DNA of 64,000 bases from Trichobilharzia regenti (GCA_944472135.2 OX235266.1:13867925-13931924), one strand, 5' to 3'. Shown: positions 1-10,279, numbered from the stretch's first letter. Notes: generated by a model from the letters alone, not told the origin. Program-made: numbers and translations.

Positions 1-21
1 ATATATTCATTGAATAAAAAG

Positions 22-835
22 GCTCTCACCTGTTGGTTTGTCGGTACAAATTCTTTCTGGTCATCTGATCTTCAGTATGAAGCCAGCGAAGAAGGCAATT
101 TGTTGAACATCCTTTTCATGACATGCTAAGTTTCTGATCTGTGAAGAAGAAATGACTGACTTCAAATTTGTGTTGAAATTGTGAATCTTGTTCCTTATGC
201 TGAGGTAGAGTGCAGAAGATTTCAAAATTGGTTTCAGGTTGATGACGGCATATTCTGCCTTTCCGGCTGGCTGGCTGGCTGACTGGCTTTGACATCTCCA
301 TCCAAGCTGTCTGTCTGTCTGTCTGTGGTTGAAACCGTTCTTCTTAGCCAGCTAAGTGAAGGAAGTAACCCCTGTCAAGTCTCTCCCGTTGATGGTGACT
401 GGTGCTGTTTGTTGTTGTTGTTGTTGCGATCCTTTGGTTGTCTTTATCTCCTGCGTCTTCTCTATGGTCACCTGGAGTTCTATCTTCATTGACAGTCAGC
501 CTCCTCCACCTGAAAGTATTCGAATTTGTGCGACATTAAACATAAATCATTCACGTGTGAAATCAAGATCTTCTAAAGTCTTCTTATCGATGGTTCAGTG
601 TGTTCCTATCTCCTCACTGCCCACGCACAGTCTGACGCATAATCCAGTCCACCACAATTAGGAATATCATCGGTGATAATAGGCAGCTAGCCAGCGTTGT
701 CTTATTCCTGTATTCACTTTGAACGCCTTGCTACGTTTCATGTTGTAGATAAAGACTTGGTCACTGCACGCCGTAGTGTTTCGGCAGTTTCCAAACTACT
801 TCTGGGTCAACATTGTCGGTTCTGCTGGCTTTCCG
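22..835 (-). mobile_element. RTE-clade LINE remnant (SR2/Perere-3-like), ORF2 C-terminal half
   Basis: This is minus-strand RTE sequence, recognised because the same text recurs in the copies at 21.7-23.6, 35.4-36.6, 47.3-48.3 and 53.3-54.1 kb: 'ctgatcttcagtat..agccagcgaag', 'tgactgacttc', 'gttgatggtga', and the region before the motif-A end. All frames carry stops, and simple (GGCT)n and (CTGT)n expansions at about 268-330 break the reading frame. The 3' tail with (AAT)n is missing. Decayed and non-functional. Confidence 0.75.
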
Positions 836-933
836 GACTTCAGTAGCTATCCTATGCATATATATTTATATGAAACCATTAATAACGGTATTTCATGTAC
901 CTCTGTATTTTTCAGGTGGCTAAAGGAACTTAC

Positions 934-942
934 CAGGTTCAC
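934..942 (-). CDS. micro-exon (9 nt) of a putative MEG-like gene
   Basis: On the minus strand the sequence reads acceptor ...aattaatttctag, exon GTGAACCTG, donor gtaagttcc. The pyrimidine-rich acceptor and consensus donor are both good. Read in phase 1, continuing from the micro-exon at 1559-1567, it is open and gives (S)EP. Its length is a multiple of three, as expected for schistosome micro-exon genes. Flanking intron sequence is shared with the 1559-1567 exon, suggesting duplication of an exon together with its splice sites. No transcript evidence is available. Confidence 0.5.
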
Positions 943-999
943 CTAGAAATTAATTAAATATTAGTTTAAATATAAAGTAGTAATTTGATAACATTAGAC

Positions 1000-1395
1000 A
1001 GTTGGAGCAATCGGTAGGAAGCGTTGGACCTAGGTTCAGTGCTAGTTTGCACTTATAAGCAAGGCGTATCTACAACTTTGAAGGAATTCATGTCACTTCT
1101 GAGATCCGAACCCCACATCACCCAGTGAGTACTGCAGTCAGATACATTACCACTGATCTAATAGGGCTGGCGATTGACATCCTGTAGGACTGTAGTGAGT
1201 ACTTTGATTGGACACTAGTAACTAGTGTGACGTGTCTAGTCCTTACTTTAGTACAGACTGAATTCTATCAGTGATGGCGCGTTACCTAGAATGGTGGTCA
1301 CATTGCAAACCTGACTAATAGAATTCAGTCTGCACCAAAGAAAGATTAGACACATCACATTAGTTACTAGCGTCCAATCAAAATACAGTAGTAAT
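1000..1395. repeat. tRNA-headed SINE-like family 3, head-to-head inverted pair
   Basis: Positions 1000-1250 are a minus-strand copy of a repeat seen on the plus strand at 24.86-25.11, 29.00-29.27 and 56.57-56.84 kb. Each has a box-A-like 'agctcagtggtaac' and a degenerate box-B-like 'ggtccgaatc'. Positions 1330-1395 are the 5' end of another copy on the plus strand. The 5' ends face each other, so 1211-1250 and 1341-1385 are imperfect reverse complements, with an inner 'cagactgaattctat' palindrome between them. Confidence 0.6.
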
Positions 1396-1558
1396 GTTGT
1401 AAGATAAATTGCCATTTTGCCGACCCTGTCTTTACAGGTATAACTGCGGAAGTTGAAACAATCACTGGAAAGATATGTTCAGCCTTAACAACAGTATTTT
1501 TGACACCAGGATAGTAGATATATTACTTTTTACGATTTAAACAATTAAAGGAACTTAC

Positions 1559-1567
1559 TAGATCCAC
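1559..1567 (-). CDS. micro-exon (9 nt) of a putative MEG-like gene
   Basis: The minus strand reads acceptor ...aatcactttctag, exon GTGGATCTA, donor gtaagttcc. In phase 1 it follows the 33-nt exon at 1720-1752 (...ACA G|GT GGA TCT A), coding for GGS-like residues. The nine-base length is symmetric, so skipping it would keep frame. The donor run 'gtaagttccttta' and acceptor 'tttctag' are the same as at 934-942, so the two are probably paralogous micro-exons. Confidence 0.5.
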
Positions 1568-1719
1568 CTAGAAAGTGATTAAATAGTAACGAAAAGTAAA
1601 TCAGTTACAGTTTATTAATATTATGTGGTAACATTTTCAAAAAATCTGTCATCTTCTGATGCAGGTTCTTATACAAGCTTAACCAAGGGAATCAAATAAC
1701 CGCTGGATAGCAAATTCAC

Positions 1720-1752
1720 CTGTAGTTTGAAGATACTTAGCAATATGTTCCT
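1720..1752 (-). CDS. micro-exon (33 nt) of a putative MEG-like gene
   Basis: The minus strand reads acceptor ...tcttgaaatgtcag, a 33-nt exon, then CAG|gtgaatttg as donor. In phase 1, which is the phase the signal-peptide exon at 6441-6516 leaves, the exon is fully open and codes EEHIAKYLQTT, with the first E split across the junction. Phase 2 meets a stop. It ends in phase 1, matching the two 9-nt exons downstream. The acceptor is only moderate. Additional exons may lie in the 4.7 kb before it. Confidence 0.45.
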
Positions 1753-2196
1753 CTGACATTTCAAGACTATGAACTGAAAATCAACATTTTACTGGCTGAA
1801 TACATATTTCAACTGAAAAACCTAACTAACTCAGTTGAAAACCTCTATTTATTGATTTTGTTTATAGCTAGAAATCTCTGTTAACCTAACCTTATTTCTT
1901 GCCACCAGAACATTTAACCCAAATAGAGTAGTGTCATAGTATAGGATAACGAAACTTCAAGTATCTTTCTTCGAGAAGTTCACATATCAAAACGAGATTA
2001 ATCGAATCAGCTCAAAAGTCTCAAGCGTATAAACAAGTATTAAATCATTCACTCAATCATTGAATTGAATTTTTGATTTTTCCGTCGATTGATTGGACCG
2101 AAGTGCTCGGTCTCAGGTTGACATGTCGGCTTCTTGTGCAAATGCTTCGACGATGTCTGGGTATTTAATTAGTATACAATTGGTGGATGGTGGCTA

Positions 2197-2253
2197 GCAG
2201 TGGAATCCAGGATGCGCATTTCGTCCTATTTGGGACTCGTCAGCTGGATGTAC
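2197..2253 (-). ncRNA. hammerhead ribozyme (Schistosoma satellite type)
   Basis: Minus strand: ATCCAG pairs with CTGGAT (stem I), core CTGACGA, stem II GTCC/GGAC with loop CAAATA, GAAA, then a very short palindromic stem III (ATGCGCAT) before the cleavage C. All catalytic-core bases of CUGANGA...GAAA are present. Such a short stem III is known to need dimeric or tandem contexts for good cleavage. Confidence 0.9.
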
Positions 2254-2525
2254 CTGCATTTCTCAGTGAGTGATGATGTTCCCACCGAGGCTCGAACCCA
2301 GTACCCATAGTTTCAAACGCCAAAGCGTTATCCACTAGACCACTTGGGCGACGAGAGCCACCTCTTGTGCAACGGGTCATATTAATTATTGAATTGAATT
2401 TTTGATTTTCCCGTCGATTGATTGGACCGAAGTGCTCGGTCTCAGGTTGACATGTCGGCTTCTTGTGCAAATGCTTCGACGATGTCTGGGCATTTAGTTA
2501 GTATACAATTGGTGGATGGTGACTA

Positions 2526-2582
2526 GCAGTGGAATCCAGGATGCGCATTTCGTCCTATTTGGAACTCGTCAGCTGGATGTAC
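2526..2582 (-). ncRNA. hammerhead ribozyme, minus copy at inverted junction
   Basis: This has the same organisation as 2197-2253. Stem II carries one change (GTTC/GGAC, one pair weakened), while CTGACGA and GAAA are intact. It lies immediately beside the inversion breakpoint, and its reverse complement follows at 2607-2663. Confidence 0.8.
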
Positions 2583-2606
2583 ATCATCACTCACTGAGAA
2601 ATGCAG

Positions 2607-2663
2607 GTACATCCAGCTGACGAGTCCTAAATAGGACGAAATGCGCATCCTGGATTCCACTGC
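2607..2663 (+). ncRNA. hammerhead ribozyme, plus copy at inverted junction
   Basis: Plus-strand copy with stem I ATCCAG/CTGGAT, core CTGACGA, stem II GTCC/GGAC with loop TAAATA, GAAA and cleavage context GCGCATC. The core is complete. Confidence 0.85.
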
Positions 2664-2759
2664 TAGCCACCATCCACCATTTGCATTCACTCAATCGTTT
2701 TCAACCCCCGTATCTAGATGTCAGCCTGTTTTCAATAGTCAGTTTGTAAGGATCTCATA

Positions 2760-2990
2760 TGTTACAGGTTTGATCTTGGATTGACATCTGTTAGAGAATC
2801 ATGGAGTGCGCCTTTGAGCTGGATCCCAGTAGCTGAATGGCCTACCATGTCACCCTGCAACCAGAAAGTCTAGGGTTCGAACCTCAGTGGGTGCGAAATA
2901 CTGAAAAGTATCAAACTAGAACGAAATGCGTGTCTAGTACTATTTGGTTTTCGCATATTCTCTGAATGAATTCAATCCGTGGTCATACTA
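2760..2990 (+). repeat. SINE-like family 2 (tRNA-headed), plus copy
   Basis: Contains 'tagctgaatggcctacc' (box-A-like) and 'gggttcgaacctc' (box-B-like), followed by the family tail 'aaactagaacgaaa'. Related copies occur at 5.1, 26.5, 29.9, 37.5, 52.9, 54.4, 55.6 and 56.0 kb, most on the minus strand, where they read 'ggttacaaggctagctcgtagacc'. Confidence 0.6.
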
Positions 2991-3689
2991 GAGTGTTGGC
3001 ATAAAATTTAGACTTCATGATGCAGCTTAAGAGTCATTTTACAGATATTAGTTGATTTCAACCTTATAGTTACACAACAGTGTCGAATGAACACAGAAAT
3101 CATATGAAATGATTTTGGTCACTCCAACATTATTCTACAGATCTTCAACATATACGGGTGGATCGGTAAATTGTCATCAATTTAATGTGCCTAGTCTTCA
3201 GTGTTGACTTATTCCTATGAGTCAAGTATGATATATGATCATCAAGGGTACACTTCTAATTGGTGTTAAATGGAAAGACCTAGTTAACAGAAAACTCTAG
3301 ACTTTGATTCAATGTCTTCTAATAATCGTGACAGAACTACAAATCTTGCCATTCAATGCTGCAATAAGAAATTGAAATTAAAATGACTGCAAGTCAACCA
3401 AATTACTGCCACAAAGAGAACACACCATCCTGAATACACAGTTAATACGCGTCAAACTTTCTTGAGACAAAACTTTGATTCTTCACTTCTTCTTCTTCTT
3501 TCAAAGTTGCCATCATAATGATAAGAGTATTAATTTAGTTGACTGAGTACATGAATGACAAGGATTTCAAGTCCTATGAAACTGATTGACATCTACGCAT
3601 TGAAATATATATGAAGTTAATACAAAAAGTAGTTAATATGAACACATAAACCTATCGGAGAGACTATAGATGACGTATGATCAGAACAT

Positions 3690-4985
3690 GGAAATTATCC
3701 ATTGAATCATGAAGAAAATAAAAGACACTAGAGCGAAGGAAACTTTACTTATCGACGAAATCGCCTTCAGGGTCTGTACAATCGTTATTATAAAGGTTTT
3801 TGTATTTCCCAATGAATTAAAAACAAAAAACGATATTGTTTTTACTGACGTCTCTGCTCTATGTGGAATGACGACTGTTGAGGTCCATGTTTTTGCAATG
3901 TGTTTTCGACCATACTTAATGCCTGTGTCGATTTTGTTGATGACGTTCCTTGGGTAGTATGGCCGAAAACGCATTCCAAAAACATGGACCTCAACAGTCG
4001 TCATTCCATATAGAGCAGAGACATCAGACGACATCAGAAGAGTGTTCAATCAGCTCGATATTAGAGTTTTCTTCAAAACATCAGACAAACTACGAAACAA
4101 CCTTGTCCATATAAAAGACCAAATCCCTTAAGATTCTCTATCTAATTGTGTCTATACAATAAAATGCTTGGAATGTGATGCGATATACATCGGAAAAACA
4201 TCTCGAGAAATCAAAATCAGAAGAAATGAACACCGTAGAGCATCAGTTTGACCACTAAGAAATCCATTTGAACTAGAAAAGCTTGAAAAATCATCAGCCA
4301 TTCGTGGTAGCCTACACGCTATAGAATCGGGCCACCAAATTGATTTTGACAATATTGAAATAATCCAGAAATAGCATTTCATAAATCACAAAGGACGTCT
4401 CATATCATCAGAAGCACTTCACATCAAGTGGAATCCAAATTGTCTTATTAGGAATGATGGACTGAAACAGAATCTGACCTGGTTACAACACCTCCCTCTT
4501 CCATCAAGTGAAAAAATCAACACGAACGTGATAAGCAAGTTCACTATGTAAACACACACTACTTTTATAACTTTACACACTGATCAAATCCAACAATCTA
4601 CACTTGGTTTTGTTATCTTTACCAATTGATCAACTTGACAACGAAAAATGACCCCAGACAGACGAACGATAATCGAGCTAGTAAACTTTAATTTCATATC
4701 ATACCAGACGTACTATTACCTTTGTTATTTGGTTTAGTGATCTTCATTGTTATTTTAACTTTCAATACGTCATTTTAACTTGACCTAAGTAGTCTATTTT
4801 CTCACCTCTTAACTCTTTGTTATATATAAGCTGAGTGGATTTTGTAAATTCCGGTTTAATAATACTACTTTGATAAAGCTATTAGGAGCATTAAATAGCG
4901 AAACGTCAGTAAACACAACAATATCGTTTTGTTTTTCATTCATTCATTGGGAAATACAAAACCTTCATTATAATGAATAGCATAT
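3690..4985 (+). mobile_element. Penelope-like element copy, GIY-YIG region with terminal inverted repeats
   Basis: The plus strand from about 3962 encodes the linker and a recognisable GIY-YIG endonuclease (ECDAIYIGKTSREIKIRRNEH, with in-frame stops before and after). The endonuclease runs to about 4550 and is followed by an AT-rich tail. Ends 3778-3852 and 4908-4985 are reverse complements ('tttcccaatgaat..aaaacgatattg'). Positions 3840-3958 repeat the linker segment on the minus strand, head-to-head with the plus copy. The reverse transcriptase domain is missing. A longer copy of the same family is at 57.93-59.56 kb. Confidence 0.75.
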
Positions 4986-5099
4986 ACCCAAATACCCAAA
5001 ATTTTTTAATATGTTAAAAGTAAACTCGGTCTGGACATATATAGCTGCACAATAGTATTTATATTTACCGAAAAAATGTAAAGTAGTCTATTAGTGAGT

Positions 5100-5320
5100 T
5101 TTATTGGGTGGTGATATAACTGGTATGAACTGACATCGGTTAGAGAACCATTGGAAAGCCAGCTGGGCGTACTGGAGAGCTGTTTCATCGTCCTAGTTTA
5201 CCACTCTCCATCAGTTTACACCCACACACCTGGTGAGGTTCGGATCCACCAGGACCCTCTGGTTACAAGGCCAACTAGCTCGTAGACCATAAAGCCAGTG
5301 GGACCATTAAACCTTGTAAC
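5100..5320 (-). repeat. SINE-like family 2, minus copy
   Basis: Contains the family text 'gacatcggttagagaaccattgg', 'ctggttacaaggcc' and 'agctcgtagacca' on the plus strand, which is the reverse complement of a tRNA-like head. Flanked by PLE sequence on both sides. Confidence 0.6.
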
Positions 5321-5389
5321 CAAAAGGTTACATTCACCGTGGAAAAAAGGGAGGTGAATCACGTTCTTTTTATTAACATTACTATTATT

Positions 5390-6365
5390 CTGACGGGTTC
5401 CAGTGCCTCAAGCGATATCTTACCTATGAAGTGTCATACTGAAGAAGTGACTACTAGGCTATCTTTATACATAACACACGATAAAGAAATTAAACAGTCT
5501 GTTAATCTTTTTAAACAAAGAGACATGAACGATCCTCTACCAATGTACCGAATGCAAACAGGGTGTTGAATTTCGATACAACTTACACAACCAGTCCAAT
5601 ACATTATTTGAATATAGCATTTAGGAGACAAATTTCGCGCGATGATATCATTTCGTAGACCACATCTAGAAAAGACAGCTTCTGTACAAAAGAAAGCTAT
5701 CTGCATTAACATACCATTCAAGGGTGACCAGATCATGCATTTGACAGCTAGCTCAAAGACTTCGGTCAGCCATCAAACGCACATTCTACGTCAAATCTCC
5801 TTCCTTCACATCTCGAACATTTTCCATCCCTGCGCTTACGGTTAAAAGGACGAAATTCTCTAGACTCTACTTCAAACTGTTTTCTACAAGTTCACCTGCA
5901 GCTGCGGTGACACACACTATATAGGCAGTAACAACAGAATGTTCCAATGTCGTCACAAAGGACATGTTCCAAAATGGTTATTAAAATCCATGGAAAATCC
6001 CAACGCAATTAATCTGAATAGAAATCCAGCATCATCATAAATTACAAACACTTATGAATGTCAGGTCACAAAATCAATAATAATGACTGTTTCATATTAT
6101 TTCACATAACTCTAATTCAAGGTTATTGAAGGTGATGGATTAATCACATACAGCCTAAACTGCTTGTCTAAAAAACAATAGACTTCAATCTTCGCCTACC
6201 ATGGACAACATGACCTATTAAGATATGATTGGCCATTAGTATGTGATTTTGTTCTTTATTTAACTGAGTAATTGTCATGAACTTTATTTTATTATTGCTA
6301 ACTATGTTAGTTGTAGAACGGTTGTAAAGAAACTAATAAATGACGATATCATCTCGCGAAATGCC
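5390..6365 (+). mobile_element. Penelope-like element fragment, decayed
   Basis: Frame-shifted plus-strand sequence with a PLE linker (IPFKGDQI near 5710) and a GIY-YIG start near 5890 (YKFTCSCGDTHYIGS). The tail at 6335-6365 (atgacgatatcatctcgcg) is an imperfect reverse complement of 5635-5655, consistent with PLE end repeats. Lies directly downstream (in genome coordinates, to the left) of the signal-peptide exon at 6441-6516, inside that gene's first intron. Confidence 0.65.
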
Positions 6366-6440
6366 TTATTCAAATTTATCAAAGTGACTGATAGTTTTAA
6401 TTTTCACAATACATATTATTGCTAGGATAAGCGAACTCAC

Positions 6441-6516
6441 CTCCACCAGCGCTGATCTCCTTCAAGAAAAAGAATAAGCTCACAAGGGTTATTAAAATCA
6501 AAGTGTTCCCCTTCAT
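6441..6516 (-). CDS. first coding exon with signal peptide, putative MEG-like secreted protein
   Basis: Minus-strand ATG at 6516-6514 opens 25 codons plus one base and then a strong donor, GGAG|gtgagttcg. The residues form a classic signal peptide: MKGN start, hydrophobic core LILITLVSLFFF, likely cleavage after ISA. This fits the first exon of a schistosome micro-exon gene, whose products are secreted from gland or tegument. The exon leaves phase 1, and the exons at 1720-1752, 1559-1567 and 934-942 are all open in phase 1. No homologue is recognised by name. The 5' UTR would be short, with a TATA-like run at 6553-6571. Confidence 0.6.
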
Positions 6517-6552
6517 CTTTCACGTATCTTCTCAGTAACCAAACTATATTGG

Positions 6553-6571
6553 CATATATTTATATATATAC
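6553..6571 (-). promoter_or_regulatory. TATA-like element upstream of signal-peptide exon
   Basis: Minus strand reads 'tatatatataaatatatgcc' about 37-55 nt upstream of the ATG at 6516, a plausible core-promoter spacing for a short 5' UTR. The region is AT-rich, so this is suggestive only. Confidence 0.3.
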
Positions 6572-6929
6572 ACTCCATTGCAAACGTGTAATTAGGCATT
6601 GTGTAACAACGAATCGATGTGTTAACTGTCTATTTCTCGAATTCAACTTACACCTCATGTCACTCAAAGTAAAAACCAAAAAACTCGTGAAGAGAGTTAA
6701 ATATGTTGTTTTTATTTCACTAGCTATCCAAATTAACAGTAGGGTGTAGAAAGAAACAAAATCTGAAATACCTAAAGTTAACAGATATATATATTGTAAA
6801 ACTGTTTCACAATTCAACCCAAAGACACACAAACACATTACATATTTCAAAATGAAATTAATGGAGGTTCCTTTCTCTTTCGATTATAAAAGCTTTGCTA
6901 TAGTGTATTATAATTTATTACGCTTCCCT

Positions 6930-7435
6930 CGGACTCCCGGTGGAACAAAGGATTATCGTTTCCTCTGCAGTTCTCTTCACCTCAGCCATCATTGCCCACA
7001 AACGTTCATCTTCTCCTCACACAATTCCCTCCATGTCACTCTGGAAACAACGCCCAACTCGGTGTCTCTCACTCAGGTTCCATTGAAGTGTTTTTCCTGG
7101 CGTAAGATATCATTGCAATCATCCTCCAAGTGTGTATCTAATCCATCTCTGTTTTACTGGACATATTCGTTGATCAACAGGCTCCTGAATGGTTCGTTCC
7201 ACAGTTTCTTGTTACTAATTATTTCCGACCATCTGATCTATAGCGCAGAGGCAAAGAAAGCTCTTGTTGATAAAAACCTACAGTAACTAGCTGGAAATGC
7301 TTTTTGTGACCCGTTTTCCAAGTTTCTGACTGATTAAAGAAGCAATAACTTAACACTGGTGTTAGGAATCTGGTTTTTGTTCTGAACGCTGAGTACAGTA
7401 GATTTCCAATCCGACTTCAAAGTGGTAAGGGTGTG
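6930..7435 (-). mobile_element. RTE LINE 3'-end fragment
   Basis: Reverse complement of the RTE 3' region ('ggtggaacaaaggattatcg' ... 'ccatctgatct'), with the ORF2 C-terminus broken by stops. It abuts an RTE fragment of opposite orientation at 7440. Confidence 0.65.
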
Positions 7436-7439
7436 TCTG

Positions 7440-8903
7440 AATGAGATCAACCTACTGAAATCCAGAAAGATAGCAGGTTGGGAAGGAATTCCCCCCTAAG
7501 CACTGCAGAAGGGACCTATGGTCTGCGGCAGATAAATCACATAATCCCCGTGAGAACAAAGGATGCACTGGCTGCAGAACTCCACCACCCACAGGAACAG
7601 CCCGGATTCATGAAAGGTTAATCATGGGCTGATCAAACCACGACTGTAATCATCGTCATGGATAAAAGCATAGAATTGCAGACAAACCTCCCTCTACCCC
7701 AATTTCATCGACTTCAAAAAGGCCTTCGATACACAGCGTTGACATTGAAGTGATTTGTAAACTACCTCAACACTAAGCCGCACAGTGTCAAAGTTTTTAT
7801 CAACCTCATTCAACAGCTGCGCAAATGACAGTGTTATGTGTTAGGTGATCCACAACAGAAAACTCAGAGAGGCGTTCAAAGTGAAAGCAGGAGTACAATA
7901 AGATTGGCTGACTGCCTATTACCATCAATGAATGATATTCTTAATTGTGGTGGACTGAATTATGCGTCAGATTGTGCGTGGGAAATGAGAAGACAGGAAT
8001 ACGCTGGACCACCGATAAGAAAAGTCTAGATAAGTCTAGATGACCTGGATTTCTCAAATGGTTTATGTTTCATGTTACACAAACTCGAATACGTTCAGGC
8101 GAAAACCAACAAGCTGACCGAAGAGGCCTTAAGGAGGACAGTAGTCCAAGTGAACACAGAAAGATGGAGGTCGTGAAGATAACCAACGAATCTCTACAGC
8201 AACAATCACCATCACCAACGGGGGATATTTAACAAAGGTTATCTTCTTCATTTATCTAGCCAGGAAGCATCGTTTCGACTACATGCGGAACAAATAAAAA
8301 AGATGTCAAAGATAGTCAGAATCGGAAAGGCGAAGTACGCCTTCATCAACTTGAAACGAGTTTCGAGATCTCCTGCACTTAGCCGGCATAGAGAACGAGA
8401 ATCAGATTTTCAACACGAATATCAAGTCAGTCAGTTCATCTTTATAGGTCAGACACTTGAACATTGTGTAACGAAAAGGATTTCCAACAAGCCACTGGAG
8501 ACTTTTATCAACAGCCTCCTTCATTTGCTACATACTGAAGGTCAAATGGCCAGGAAGAATTAGTTAGAAGAAACTGTGGGAGCAAACCAACAGGTGAGAG
8601 CTGATTGCACAACACATGTGAAGTAGGGCAATGGAGATGTATCGGGCATACATTGAGGAAACCGTCCAATGACGTCGTACTCGATGCAGGCCATTGTCCT
8701 AGTTGAATTCGAATGGGAAGCGACAGGTGCCTCGTTGGTGTGAGGATGACGTGGAGGAGTTGGCATGAAGAGGAGATAAGATATTATGAGCATTCGTGTA
8801 CCCAGTTGAAGAGGATGACAGAATACTGGATAGAATGGAAATCAATTGTTAAAGCCCTTAATTCCACTCAGGACTCAAGGGAACAATAATAATAATAATA
8901 ATA
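7440..8903 (+). mobile_element. RTE LINE copy, decayed RT to 3' tail
   Basis: Plus-strand remnant of ORF2. Finger-domain text is near 7480 ('gcaggttgggaaggaatt'), motif A is degraded near 7700 (FIDFKKAFDTQR-like), and the C-terminal region leads to a 3' end at about 8880 that closes with (AAT)n at 8883-8903. Multiple frameshifts; inactive. Confidence 0.7.
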
Positions 8904-8904
8904 A

Positions 8905-9500
8905 AAGGTGTGTCCTGACTTCCGGATCCTGTTTACCTTTGACGTCCTCATTCTTGTACACGCCTTAGGTTGAAAAGATGCTCCCTAGATAAGTGAAGGA
9001 GGTTACTTCTTTCAGACGTGCCATGTTGATAGGAATCGGTGTTTGTTGTTTAAGGATTGGTTGGTTATCTCCATCAACTCAGTCTTCTACATGTTCACCT
9101 AAAGTACTAACGTCCTGCCAGGAATTTCTGCCAGTGTGTTGATTTTTGCTTGTAATTCTCCTGGAGTGTGTGATACTAGAAATAAGTAGTCAGCAAAGTC
9201 AAGATCCTATCCAGCCGTTTTATAGGTTCAAAGTATCCCTGTCTTCTCACTACCATGAAAAGTATTCCGCATAATCCTATCCATCTTATTTAGGAGTATC
9301 ATCAGTAATAGTAAACAGTCTCTTCTTAATTCTGCTTTCACTTCAGAGGCATCGATAGGCGTTTCAGTGGGAATCACAAGACATTTGGTAGTACCATATA
9401 GCTGTTGAATGGAATTAATAGATGTTCGGTTATTGAAGAATTGGTTCCCAAATCACTTCACGGTCAACTATGTTGAAAGCCCTTTCAAGGTCGATGAAGT
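8905..9500 (-). mobile_element. RTE LINE internal fragment
   Basis: Minus-strand RTE text ('gatgctccctagataagtgaaggaggtt', the 'ccaccacaat' region and 'ttcacggtcaac...gaaagccctttcaaggtcgatgaagttgaggta' of motif A). The frame is broken. It starts right after the (AAT)n tail of the preceding copy. Confidence 0.65.
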
Positions 9501-10279
9501 TGAGGTAGGAAGATATTTGACAACATCATATGCAAAGCCGCAAAGACAGAACTCCAAGTGAACATAGACAAGACTGAGGTTATGAAAATTGCCAACCAAC
9601 AACAACAACCGCAGCAACATCCAGCGCCAATCACCATCAACAGGAGGGATTTGAAAGAGGCTATTTCATTCACTTATCTACGGAGCATTGTCTCAACTAC
9701 ATGCAGTCGGAATGGACGAGGATGTCAAATCGCACCAGCATCGGGAAGGCAAGAAACACATTCATCAACCTGAAACCAATCTGGAAATCTTCGTCACTCA
9801 CCCAGAATCAACAACAAAATTCGGTCGGATTTTCAATACAACCGCCAAGTCAGTCAGTTCTTCTATACTGATCAGAAACTTGGCAGGCGCATCACAAGGA
9901 ATATTTCCACCAACAGCCTGTTGCAGACCTTTATCAACAACCGTCTTCGCTGGATCTATACTGAAGATCAGATGGCCCGGACGGAAAGAATCACCAACAA
10001 GAAACTATGGAAAGAAACATAACAAGAACCAATCGTCCAACAAATATGCAGGAGAAAATAGAGATGGATCGGACACTCATTGAGGAGGTCGTTGGGTGAC
10101 ATCGCACGTCAGCCCATTGTTCGAGTGGAACCCAACAGAATGAGAAGCGGCGAGTGGTACGTCAGATAGTGTGAAGAGGAGGTGATGCAGGTGAAAATTA
10201 CAGCAGAAGACAGAAGCAAGTGAAGATGTGCATTTGAAGCCCTATGTTCCACTAGGAACCCAAGGGAACAATAATAATA
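9500..10279 (+). mobile_element. RTE LINE 3' fragment
   Basis: Plus strand from the 'ccaagtgaacatagacaagactgaggt' region (VNIDKTEVMKIANQ) through the ORF2 C-terminus to 'cccaagggaacaataataat'. About 130 codons near 9688-10083 happen to remain open. It joins the opposite-strand RTE fragment near motif A. Confidence 0.7.

Larger units (their letters stand above)
2061..2690. repeat. Schistosoma hammerhead satellite/SINE monomers, inverted cluster
   Basis: One full minus-strand monomer (2061-2389) is followed by a partial minus-strand monomer (2390-2582), which joins abruptly a partial plus-strand monomer (2583-2690). The monomer contains a tRNA-like head (minus strand 'tggtctagtggataacgc' and 'gggttcgagcctcgg') and a hammerhead ribozyme. 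Period is 329, matching 330 in the array at 61-62.8 kb. The junction makes an inverted repeat of about 70 bp with a spacer of about 28 nt. Confidence 0.85.

Noticed and set aside
1434..1441. 8-nt minus-strand exon with a very good acceptor (gtttcaacttccgcag)
   Set aside because: Eight bases would break the phase-1 chain between 1559 and 934. The same site also reads as a good acceptor on the plus strand, so it is probably chance.
3368..3390. 23-nt minus-strand splice-flanked segment
   Set aside because: Length is not a multiple of three, and joining it would destroy the phase-1 chain. The donor gtaatttgg is only fair.
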